Source: Nesterenkonia populi (GTDB lineage: Bacteria; Actinomycetota; Actinomycetes; Actinomycetales; Micrococcaceae). From it: a stretch of DNA of 64,000 nucleotides. Shown here in pieces: positions 56,991 to 64,000 of this stretch (position 1 is the first letter of the stretch; every line of letters begins with the position of its first letter). The stretch is taken from the NCBI RefSeq assembly GCF_007994735.1, contig NZ_VOIL01000001.1:1984001-2048000 (forward strand). Reading direction: 5' to 3'. Under the pieces are notes generated by a model that searched no databases, had not been told where the DNA came from, and worked only from the letters and a program-made list of their open reading frames with translations. The position numbers were made by a program, and so were the translations under genes.

Positions 56991-58190
56991 TCAGCTGTTG
57001 GTGTTCTCAAGGACAACGGCCAGGCCCTGGCCCACGCCGATACAAAGGGTCGCCACTCCCCACCGGGCCCCGGTCGATTCCAGACGGGCGGCCAGAGTGG
57101 ACAAGCAGCGGGTGCCCGAGGCCCCCAGCGGATGACCGATGGCCACCGCTCCGCCCCAGGCATTGACGATCTCAGGGTCAATCCCCCAAGCATCGATGCA
57201 GGCCAGCGACTGAGCAGCGAACGCCTCATTGAGCTCCACCGCGTCGACGTGGTTCCAGCTGATCCCTGCATGGGACAGGGCCCGGCTGGTCGCTTCCACG
57301 GGCGCGTAGCCGAAGAACTGCGGTTCGTTGGCGGCCGCGCCCCAGCCGGCGATGCGGGCTTTGGGGCTCAGTCCGAGCTTCTCCCCACCGGCCGCAGATC
57401 CGATCCAGGCGGCGGAGGCGCCGTCGTTCATCGGGGATGCGTTTCCGGCGGTGACAGTCCCGCCCTCCTTCCGGAAGACGGTGCCCAGCCCGGCCAGGCT
57501 CTCCGCGGTGACGGTCTCCCGCAGAGTCTGATCCCGCCGAAGATCCGTCCCCGGCACCATCACGGTGAGCTCCTCATAGTGCCCGGCCTCCCAGGCCGCC
57601 AGGGCCAACTGATGCGAACGGGCGGCGAACTCGTCCTGACGCTCACGGGTGATGCCGTACTTCTCCCGCAGCTGCTCAGTGGCCTCCCCGAGGGAGACGG
57701 TCCATTCCTCAGGCATGCGTTCGTTGATGAGTCGCCATCCCAAGGCAGTGTTGGCCAACTCGAGGTTCTGCATGGGGTATGGACGCTCGGTCTTGGGCAG
57801 CACCCACGGGGCCCGGGACATGGACTCCACTCCCCCGACCAGCACGACCTCGGACTCCTGAAGTCGGATCTGGCGAGCGCCCTGGATCGCGGCGTCGAGC
57901 GAGGAGCCGCAGAGCCGGTTGACTGTGCTGGCAGGGACCGTGGTGGCTCCCCCGGCCAGCAGCCAGGCCATACGCCCCACATTGCGGTTCTCCTCCCCCG
58001 CACCATTGGCGTTGCCGAAGATCACCTCCCCCACCGCATCACCGGCACCCTCAGCAGTGATGCCCGGAGCACGATCGACCAAGGCGCTGATGACCAGCTC
58101 CGCCAAATCGTCCGGACGCACCCCCGCCAAGGCGCCGCCCGCCTTGCCGAAAGGAGTCCGCACCCCCTCATAGAGATATGCCTCGTTCAC
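56991..58190 (-). CDS. pcaF: 3-oxoadipyl-CoA thiolase
   Basis: 399 aa. Nucleophilic Cys in NRLCGSSLDAA, His in NEAFAAQSLA context and GHPLGASGTR, second Cys in CIGVGQG. Thiolase I fold, with the order and length of PcaF/CatF. It cleaves 3-oxoadipyl-CoA to succinyl-CoA and acetyl-CoA. GTG/ATG start overlaps pcaC stop by 4 bp. Confidence 0.92.
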   Translation of the reverse strand: MNEAYLYEGVRTPFGKAGGALAGVRPDDLAELVISALVDRAPGITAEGAGDAVGEVIFGNANGAGEENRNVGRMAWLLAGGATTVPASTVNRLCGSSLDAAIQGARQIRLQESEVVLVGGVESMSRAPWVLPKTERPYPMQNLELANTALGWRLINERMPEEWTVSLGEATEQLREKYGITRERQDEFAARSHQLALAAWEAGHYEELTVMVPGTDLRRDQTLRETVTAESLAGLGTVFRKEGGTVTAGNASPMNDGASAAWIGSAAGGEKLGLSPKARIAGWGAAANEPQFFGYAPVEATSRALSHAGISWNHVDAVELNEAFAAQSLACIDAWGIDPEIVNAWGGAVAIGHPLGASGTRCLSTLAARLESTGARWGVATLCIGVGQGLAVVLENTNS

Positions 58191-58630
58191 TGCTTCTCCT
58201 CGGGCTGGACGGTGTCTTGGGCTGGTTCGCGCTCTTCGGCGAGGACGCGTTGGGCGATGCCGAAGGCGACGTTGGCGGCGGGAACGGAGCAGTAGACGGC
58301 CGACTGCAGGAAGACCTCTTTGATCTCCTCGCGGGTGAGGCCGTTGCGCCGGGCTGCCCGCACGTGCATCTCAAGCTCGTGCCAGTAGCCGCCGGCGGTG
58401 AGGGCGGTCAGCGTGATGATGGAGCGGGACCTGCGGTCCAGGCCGGGGCGGGTCCAGATGGTGCCCCAGGCGTGGCGGGTGATCATCGACTGGAACTCTT
58501 CGGTGAGCTCATCGGCGGCGTTGGTGGCACGGTCCACGTGCTCGTCGCCGAGCACCTCTCGGCGGACGGCCATGCCGTCGTCGTAGATCTGCTGCCCGGT
58601 GCGGGGCTCGTGCTGGTGGGGGCTGGTCAT
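58187..58630 (-). CDS. pcaC: 4-carboxymuconolactone decarboxylase
   Basis: 147 aa. CMD fold with RSRSIITLTALTAGGYWHELEMHVRAARRNGLTREEIKEVFLQSAVYCSVPAANVAF; the HELEMH motif with His residues is the active site of PcaC. Decarboxylates 4-carboxymuconolactone to 3-oxoadipate enol-lactone. Separate from pcaD rather than fused as in some actinobacterial PcaL. Confidence 0.92.
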   Translation of the reverse strand: MTSPHQHEPRTGQQIYDDGMAVRREVLGDEHVDRATNAADELTEEFQSMITRHAWGTIWTRPGLDRRSRSIITLTALTAGGYWHELEMHVRAARRNGLTREEIKEVFLQSAVYCSVPAANVAFGIAQRVLAEEREPAQDTVQPEEKQ

Positions 58631-59424
58631 GCGAGAAACTCCTTCAGCAGCTCTGCGGTGGCCTTGGGGTCTTCGACGGGGGCCTGGTGCGCGACGCCCT
58701 CAAGGGCTGCGGCACGGCCCTGGGGCACGCCGGCTGCGATCGCCTCGGCATCGGCGGGCGGACAGACGGTGTCTTCGGCACCTGCTACGGCGAGCACGGG
58801 GCTGGTCACCGCAGCCAGTCTTTCGGTGAGGTCATAGCCGGCCAGTGCACGGCAGGCGGAGGCGTAGGAGCGTCGGTCTGCCTGCTGCAGGGAATGAAGC
58901 AGCGGGGCGGCACGTTCTGGGTGCCTCTGCAGGAAGCCGGAGGCGAACCACCGTTTGGCGGAGCCTTCGACCATGGTGGGGGTTCCTGCCTGTGCTACTA
59001 GGTCGGCCCGCTCGTTCCATGCCTCGGCAGTTCCGATCTTCGCCGCTGAGCAGATGACGGCCAGCTTGGCGAAAGCGTCGGGGCGCTCCACGGCCAGGGT
59101 GAGGCTGACTGCGCCTGCGATGGACACGCCTGCGTGGAACCGGGGCAGAGCAGGGTCGACGAGGCCGTGCTCTGACGAGGCATGGTCTGCGCTGTCGATG
59201 ACAGCCGATGCCAGGTCCACCAGGCTGAACGGCTCGCTGTGCGGGGCGGAGCGCCCGTGCCCGGGCAGGTCCCATCCGACCACGGTGAAGTGCTCGGCAA
59301 GATGAGGCAGAGCCGGCTCCCAGAGCGCAGCCACTGAAGTTCCCAGCGAGGGTCCGACCATCAGCAGGGGGCGGGGCTCCGCGGCCCCTGGAGTCAGGAG
59401 CGTGGGCGTGAGGGTCAGGCTCAT
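58627..59424 (-). CDS. pcaD: 3-oxoadipate enol-lactonase
   Basis: 265 aa alpha/beta hydrolase. Oxyanion and core motifs LMVGPSLGTS and GWDLPGHGRS; the catalytic Asp in GAEDTVCPPA and His in GVAHQAPVED. The nucleophile elbow reads GVSIA where the family usually has GxSxG, with Ala at the last place. Position in the operon strongly supports PcaD. Overlaps pcaC and pcaB by 4 bp each. Confidence 0.85.
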   Translation of the reverse strand: MSLTLTPTLLTPGAAEPRPLLMVGPSLGTSVAALWEPALPHLAEHFTVVGWDLPGHGRSAPHSEPFSLVDLASAVIDSADHASSEHGLVDPALPRFHAGVSIAGAVSLTLAVERPDAFAKLAVICSAAKIGTAEAWNERADLVAQAGTPTMVEGSAKRWFASGFLQRHPERAAPLLHSLQQADRRSYASACRALAGYDLTERLAAVTSPVLAVAGAEDTVCPPADAEAIAAGVPQGRAAALEGVAHQAPVEDPKATAELLKEFLA

Positions 59425-60821
59425 GCGGGGTCACCCCCTCCCCGGCTGTGGGCGGCGAGGGCCGCGTCGATGAAGTCGTCAGCCCGTCCGAGGTATCCGG
59501 ACGGGTCCAGTGCGAGGTCGACGCTTTCCACGAGCTGTTGGACATCGGCGTCCGCGGACGGCGATTCCTGCAGCTCCTCGAGGAGGGCTGCACGGAGATC
59601 GACGCCTTCGGAGAGGCTTGCGCGAAGAAGGTTCTGCATCTGCTCCCGCCCGCCGGGAAGCTGACGGGCCAGGCTGAGCATGAGTCTCTCGGAGAGCAGG
59701 GAGGCCCCGGCGGCAGTGAGGTTCGCGGTCATTCGACCGGCGTCGGCCTCCAGTCCCTGGAAGAGAGCGGCTGCCCGTGCGGCGGCACCGCCTGCCAGCC
59801 TGAGAAGCTCCCGCACAGCGGGCCATTCGGCATGCCAGGCGCCGTCGGGGCGTTCGTCGTTGGCTGCGGCCGCCGCCTGGTACAGCGTGCTCAGGTGGCC
59901 GGGGGCGCTCAGCGCAGCGGAGCGGATGAGCACCGAGAGAGACGGGTTCTGCTTCTGCGGCATCGCCGAGGAGCCGCCCTTGCCAGGGGCTGCCGGTTCA
60001 CGGAGCTCTCCGACCTCTGGGCGCTGCAGCGTCAGCACGTCTCCCGCCGCCTTGCCGAGGGCCGCGGCGACCCCAGCCAAGGCAGAGCCGATCTCGAGGA
60101 CGGACTGGCGCTGCACCTGCCAGGGCAGTGCCGGCACCGCCAGTCCGAGCGTCTCGCCCAGGCGGAGGGTCATCTGGGCTGCCCTGCCGGCCCCGGCAAT
60201 CTCAGTCAGGGCGGCCTGGGTGCCGACCGCCCCGCCCCACTGGAGGCTGAGCCCGGCCTGTGCGGCACGAAGACTGCTCGAGGCCGAGGTGATCCCGTCC
60301 AGCCACACTGCCGCTTTCATGCCGAAGACCGTCGGCAGTGCGTGCTGGGCCAAGGAGTGCGCGGTGCACAGGGTCGATCGATGAGCATCGGCTGTCTCAG
60401 CCAGCGCCGAAGCTGCCTGGTCAAGATCAGGGAGCGCCCGCTCTGCGCTGCGCCGGACCATCAGCATCATCGCTGTGTCCATGATGTCCTGGCTGGTGGC
60501 GCCCTGGTGAAGGGCCGAATCGTCCGCTCCACGGCTGGCAAGCTCAGTGCGAAGAGCAGCGACGAGGGGGATGACGGGGTTGCCGCCGCCTGCGGCAGCG
60601 GCGGCCAGTCGCTGCGGATTCAGGGAGGAGACCTGCTCCGGGGACCGGGCGATTCCGGCGAGCGCCTCCGCGGAGGCCTGTGACGCCAAGCGGTGCTCGG
60701 CCAGCACGTGGCCCCAGGCTGCTTCGACGTCCAGCAGCGCCTGGATCAGCTGGGTCTCTGACGTGGTCTCTGCCACGTCGGTTCCGGCCCATGCGGGGGC
60801 GAAGAGGCTTGCTTCCGTCAT
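59421..60821 (-). CDS. pcaB: 3-carboxy-cis,cis-muconate cycloisomerase
   Basis: 466 aa from ATG 60821; the frame is open upstream to 61154 but only as a shadow of pcaG. Fumarase/aspartase fold: signature GKGGSSAMPQKQNPSLSVLI (GSSxMPxKxNP), TVFGMKAAVWLDGI, and QGATSQDIMDTAMML-like segment. It lactonises 3-carboxymuconate. Overlaps pcaG by 4 bp. Confidence 0.93.
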   Translation of the reverse strand: MTEASLFAPAWAGTDVAETTSETQLIQALLDVEAAWGHVLAEHRLASQASAEALAGIARSPEQVSSLNPQRLAAAAAGGGNPVIPLVAALRTELASRGADDSALHQGATSQDIMDTAMMLMVRRSAERALPDLDQAASALAETADAHRSTLCTAHSLAQHALPTVFGMKAAVWLDGITSASSSLRAAQAGLSLQWGGAVGTQAALTEIAGAGRAAQMTLRLGETLGLAVPALPWQVQRQSVLEIGSALAGVAAALGKAAGDVLTLQRPEVGELREPAAPGKGGSSAMPQKQNPSLSVLIRSAALSAPGHLSTLYQAAAAANDERPDGAWHAEWPAVRELLRLAGGAAARAAALFQGLEADAGRMTANLTAAGASLLSERLMLSLARQLPGGREQMQNLLRASLSEGVDLRAALLEELQESPSADADVQQLVESVDLALDPSGYLGRADDFIDAALAAHSRGGGDPA

Positions 60822-61414
60822 GCTTCCGGCCCTGCCGGTGCGGGCGTGCGGGGGTAGGTCAGGAAGACCGTCTCCCCATCGCCCTGCAGGCGTATGTCGA
60901 AGCGCAGCCCTCCGTCGGGTTCGCGCTCTGCGATGAGCGTCTCCCGGTGTTCGGCGTCGAGCCCTGCAAGCAGGGGATCTGCCGCCAGCGCCTCGGAGTG
61001 CTCGGGGAGGTATGCGCGGGTGAATAGACGATCCAGCAGGCCGCGCGCAAAGACGCACACCATGATGAAGGGAGCCTTTCCCGCTGCGGCTGTCCCGGGG
61101 TTCACCGTGGTGAAGGTGAAGTGCCCGGCGTCGTCCACGGGGGTCCGGCCCCATCCGGTGAAGGTGTATCCGTCACGCTTGAGGGAGCCGGGGGATTGAG
61201 CGATGCGGCCTTCGGCGTCGGCCTGCCAGATCTCGATGAGGGCATCCGGCACGGGGCTTCCCACCCCGTCCCGCACTGTGCCGTGGAACCGGATGGCTCC
61301 GGGACGGGCGGGGTGGACCAGCTCGTGGCCGCTGTCGAAGGGGAGCGCGTAGCCGTAGAAGGGGCCGATGGTCTGAGCCGGGGTCGGCATCAGGCTGAGA
61401 GACGCGTCAGGCAT
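60818..61414 (-). CDS. pcaG: protocatechuate 3,4-dioxygenase alpha subunit
   Basis: 198 aa. PTPAQTIGPFYGYALPF, GTVRDGVGSPVPDALIEIWQADAEGRIAQ and FTTVNPGTA lie on the intradiol dioxygenase beta-sandwich. The alpha subunit lacks the iron ligands. ATG 61414 lies 3 bp after the pcaH stop. Confidence 0.93.
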   Translation of the reverse strand: MPDASLSLMPTPAQTIGPFYGYALPFDSGHELVHPARPGAIRFHGTVRDGVGSPVPDALIEIWQADAEGRIAQSPGSLKRDGYTFTGWGRTPVDDAGHFTFTTVNPGTAAAGKAPFIMVCVFARGLLDRLFTRAYLPEHSEALAADPLLAGLDAEHRETLIAEREPDGGLRFDIRLQGDGETVFLTYPRTPAPAGPEA

Positions 61415-61417
61415 GGT

Positions 61418-62248
61418 TCAGTGCTCTCCTTCCTCCGGCTCTGACCAGGTCCGGTTGGACCCGGAGAGCACGATGTCCCAACGGTAGCCGGTGGCCCACT
61501 CGTGCTCGGAGACGGAATGGTCATATTGGGCGACCAGCCTGTCACGGGCGCGCTGATCGACAATGGACTGGTAGATCGGGTCCAGGGCGAACAGGGGGTC
61601 CCCCGGGAAGTACATCTGGGTGATGATGCGCTGGGTGAAGTCAGTGCCGAAGAGGCTGAAGTGGATGTGCGCCGGGCGCCAGGCGTTGTAGTGGTTCTTC
61701 CACGGGTAGGGCGCCGGCTTGATGGTGGTGAAGGTGTATTCGCCGTCAGCGCCTGTGATGGCACGTCCGACGCCGGTGAAGTTGGGGTCCAGCGGAGCCG
61801 GGTGCTGGTCCCGCTTGTGCACGTACCGGCCGGCGGCGTTGGCCTGCCACACCTCGATGAGCTGGCCCGCGACCGGCCGGCCGTCTCCGTCGACGACCCG
61901 GCCTGTCACGATGATGCGCTCGCCCACGGGCTCCCCGTTGTGCTGAATGGTCAGATCGGCTTCAAGCGGGTGGACGTCGCGGTCGCCGAAGGCGGGGCTC
62001 CACAGCTCGATCTCCTCGGGGTCCGTGTGGTGCAGGGATTTGGTGGGCGCCCGCAGCAGGGAGCTCCGGTAGGGCGGGAAGCTCAGTCGTGAGGTGGTCT
62101 CCTCCGGCGCGCCTTCCGCGAGGCCGTCGCGGTAGGCGTCGTGCAGTGCGCCGATCTCCGCAGTGGTCTCCTCCTGGGAGGCGGCTGCGGCATCGGGGTT
62201 GGTGCTGACATGCTCCTGCGGCGGGGCCGGCTGCGCCGTGGTGCTCAT
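61418..62248 (-). CDS. pcaH: protocatechuate 3,4-dioxygenase beta subunit
   Basis: 276 aa from ATG 62248 (SD GGAGG 10 bases upstream; longer frame not supported). Iron ligands of intradiol dioxygenases are visible: Tyr in PAPYPWKN, Tyr in NHYNAWRPAHIHF with its two His. VTGRVVDGDGRPVAGQLIEVWQANAAGRY is conserved. It opens the protocatechuate ring. First gene of pcaHGBDCFIJ. Confidence 0.94.
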   Translation of the reverse strand: MSTTAQPAPPQEHVSTNPDAAAASQEETTAEIGALHDAYRDGLAEGAPEETTSRLSFPPYRSSLLRAPTKSLHHTDPEEIELWSPAFGDRDVHPLEADLTIQHNGEPVGERIIVTGRVVDGDGRPVAGQLIEVWQANAAGRYVHKRDQHPAPLDPNFTGVGRAITGADGEYTFTTIKPAPYPWKNHYNAWRPAHIHFSLFGTDFTQRIITQMYFPGDPLFALDPIYQSIVDQRARDRLVAQYDHSVSEHEWATGYRWDIVLSGSNRTWSEPEEGEH

Positions 62249-62395
62249 CGTTGGGCGTCCTCCGTGGGTCTGTGGTGCGGCGGCTGTGACCCGCCTCATA
62301 CAGATTGAGGGGATGGGATGCCCACGCTCGACGTGAGTCCCATTCAACGAGACTGCGGCCGCCTCATCCGTGATGGTGTTCCAGGTCACATAATT

Positions 62396-62415
62396 AATGT
62401 AACAAATGGTACATT
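62396..62415. promoter_or_regulatory. inverted repeat in the pcaH/quiC divergent region
   Basis: AATGTA-N8-TACATT (62396-62415) ends 6 bases before the quiC start codon; TACATT could also be a -10 box. It is a likely operator for a divergent pca/qui regulator, whose gene is not in the window. The remaining 173-bp gap shows no other clear signal. Confidence 0.5.
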
Positions 62416-62421
62416 GCAGCT

Positions 62422-64000
62422 ATGCGAACTTCCATCGCCACCGTGTGCCTCTCCGGCAGCCTCACGGAAAAGCTGCATGCCTGCGCGGCCGCAGGCTTCG
62501 ACGGCGTCGAGATCATGGACACAGACCTCACCATGGCCTACGAGTCCCCGGAGGAGATCAGGGCGCTCTGCGACCGCCTGGGCCTGCGGATCGAGATGTT
62601 CCAGCCCTTCCGGGACTTCGAGGGGGTCGCTCCCGCACTGCTTGAGGACAACCTGCGTCGGGCCCGCGCCAAGTTCGAAGTGATGGAGAAGCTCGGCACC
62701 GAGCTGGTGCTGGTGTGCAGCAATGCGGCCACCGCGACGGTGGACGACGACGCTGAGATCGCCGCCCAGCTGGGACAGCTCGCCGACCTCGCCGCCGAGT
62801 ACGGCATCCGCGTGGCCTACGAGGCCCTTGCCTGGGGGCGGCACGTCAACGACTACCGGCACGCCTGGCGTCTGGTCCGAATGGCCGACCGCCCGAACCT
62901 CGGAGCCTGCCTGGACAGCTTCCACATCCTGGCCCGCGGCCACGACCCGGCGCAGATCGAAGAGTTCGACGGCGAGAAGATCTTCTTCCTCCAGCTCGCA
63001 GACGCGCCCCTGCTGAGCATGGACGTCCTCTCCTGGAGCAGGCACCACCGACTCTTCCCCGGAGAAGGCGGGTTCCCGCTCACAGACTTCCTCGGACATG
63101 TCCTTCGCGCCGGCTACGCCGGTCCGCTGTCCCTCGAGGTCTTCAACGACACCTACCGGCAGACCGAAGTCCGCAGCACCGCGGCCCACGCGCGCCGCTC
63201 CCTGGCCTGGCTGGCCGACCAGACCTCCGCGGCCAACGGCTGGCAGCACGACCGCCTCCCCTCTTCCCAGGAGCCTGGCGCCGTGGACTTCACGGAGATA
63301 TCGGCAGCCGACCTCACCGCTCTGGATGAGACCCTGCACCAGCTCGGCTTCACCTTCCGAGGCACCCATCAGACCAAGCCCGTCAGACTGTGGACCTGGG
63401 GCCAGGCCCGCATCATCCTCAATGAGCAGACACGCGCCGAGACTCCCCGCCTCAGCGGAATCGGCCTGCAGGTCCAGGACGGCGAAGCCTCACTCCGCCG
63501 GGGACTCGCCCTCGGCGCCGAGCGCGCATTCCGGCGGACCTACACCGGCGAGCATGACCTCAGAGCGCTGAAAGCGCCCGACGGAACCCACGTCTATCTC
63601 AACGACCTCCCCGCGGAGAACAGCTGGATCCCCGAGTTTCACGGCGGCCAGCAGGATCCCCGGCAGGAGGGGCGGGTGGACCACATCAACCTCTCGTACC
63701 GCTGGCATGACTTCGAAGAGGCGGTCCTGTTCTTCCACAGCGTCCTGGGCCTGCGCGCCGACGTCGGGGAGAACGTCGCGGGCCCGGAGGGGCTCGTCCG
63801 GAGTCAGGTGATGCGCACCGCCGACAAGACTCTGCGACTGCCCCTCAACCTCGCGCCGCCCACCGCCTCCATGCCGCCTCGGCACATCGCGGTGCACTGC
63901 CAGGACATCATCGGCATCGCCCAGAGGGCCAGGGACAACGGCCTCACCTTCCTGCAGGTCCCAGGCAACTATTACCGCGACCTGCAGGCCCGCACGGGCC
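62422..64000 (+). CDS. quiC: QuiC-like 3-dehydroshikimate dehydratase fused to an HPPD-like domain (partial)
   Basis: 526 residues are visible, then the frame runs off the right edge. Residues 1-270 form an AP-endonuclease/xylose-isomerase TIM barrel with metal-binding segments VAYEALAWGRHVNDY, LDSFHILARG, LADAPLLSMDVL and LSLEVFNDTYR, as in QuiC/AroZ-type dehydratases. From about residue 410 a VOC region begins (VDHINLSYRWHDFEEAVLFFHSVLGL; RHIAVHCQDI), which matches the bifunctional "isomerase/HPPD family" fusions. It would make protocatechuate from dehydroshikimate. Divergent from pcaH. Confidence 0.85.
   Translation, partial: MRTSIATVCLSGSLTEKLHACAAAGFDGVEIMDTDLTMAYESPEEIRALCDRLGLRIEMFQPFRDFEGVAPALLEDNLRRARAKFEVMEKLGTELVLVCSNAATATVDDDAEIAAQLGQLADLAAEYGIRVAYEALAWGRHVNDYRHAWRLVRMADRPNLGACLDSFHILARGHDPAQIEEFDGEKIFFLQLADAPLLSMDVLSWSRHHRLFPGEGGFPLTDFLGHVLRAGYAGPLSLEVFNDTYRQTEVRSTAAHARRSLAWLADQTSAANGWQHDRLPSSQEPGAVDFTEISAADLTALDETLHQLGFTFRGTHQTKPVRLWTWGQARIILNEQTRAETPRLSGIGLQVQDGEASLRRGLALGAERAFRRTYTGEHDLRALKAPDGTHVYLNDLPAENSWIPEFHGGQQDPRQEGRVDHINLSYRWHDFEEAVLFFHSVLGLRADVGENVAGPEGLVRSQVMRTADKTLRLPLNLAPPTASMPPRHIAVHCQDIIGIAQRARDNGLTFLQVPGNYYRDLQARTG

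Noticed and set aside
59421..61154. 577-aa version of pcaB
   Set aside because: The first 111 residues are an Arg-rich out-of-frame reading of pcaG; the family start is at 60821.

Overview
The window is high-GC, gene-dense chromosomal DNA from an actinobacterium. The markers are a mycothiol ligase gene (mshC), a Pup/PafA/Dop/ARC locus with a fused PafBC regulator, whiA, and actinobacterial versions of tatA/tatC, rapZ-yvcK-whiA and tkt-tal-pgi-zwf-pgl. Gene order and protein style (fused PafBC, acidic secreted domains) suggest Micrococcales/Micrococcaceae, possibly a Nesterenkonia-like organism. That taxonomic placement is inference.

Layout. (1) 1-4763: end of an integrated phage-like element. 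A minus-strand operon of small early genes, nearly all joined by 4-bp start/stop overlaps, faces a plus-strand unit of HTH repressor, single-pass membrane protein and ImmA/IrrE-type metallopeptidase. The divergent control region carries repeated TGTAGAC operators. The element ends at what looks like the 3' end of a tRNA (candidate attachment site). A decayed second copy of the peptidase lies just outside (5314-5479). (2) 4.9-13.3 kb: small membrane and STAS-type proteins, a YhdH-type oxidoreductase, a LysR/EamA divergent pair, an aldo/keto reductase and aminopeptidase N. (3) 13.4-24.9 kb: tatA-tatC, then a minus-strand protein-fate block: PafBC, two FKBP-type isomerases, PafA, Pup, Dop, ARC, TrmI and a HAD hydrolase. 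No prcB/prcA genes lie between pup and pafA, and the ARC ATPase has no C-terminal proteasome-docking tail. This looks like pupylation without a 20S core at this locus. (4) 25-33.7 kb: PAC2 protein, mshC, DUF5703 and M20 peptidase, lipoprotein, tRNA-Leu(GAG), L31 type B, a TauE/ABC pair and serB. (5) 33.9-45.8 kb: central carbon metabolism (tkt-tal-pgi-zwf-pgl on plus; gap, pgk-tpiA-secG on minus) and sodA. opcA is absent between zwf and pgl. (6) 46-54.8 kb: whiA-yvcK-rapZ-uvrC-plsC-uvrA, with a perfect SOS box over the uvrA promoter. (7) 54.8-64 kb: a glutamine amidotransferase and a complete protocatechuate branch of the beta-ketoadipate pathway (pcaHGBDCFIJ, one tightly overlapping operon). 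A QuiC-like dehydroshikimate dehydratase is divergent from it and runs off the window.

How it works together. QuiC would make protocatechuate from dehydroshikimate, and pcaHGBDCFIJ would convert it to succinyl-CoA and acetyl-CoA. The plus-strand sugar cluster supplies the pentose-phosphate pathway and NADPH, and the gap/pgk/tpi group covers lower glycolysis. In the element, the repressor/peptidase pair resembles ImmR/ImmA switches, with an extra membrane protein between them. Several promoters here place a TANNNT -10 box only 6-8 bases before the start codon, suggesting frequent leaderless transcription.
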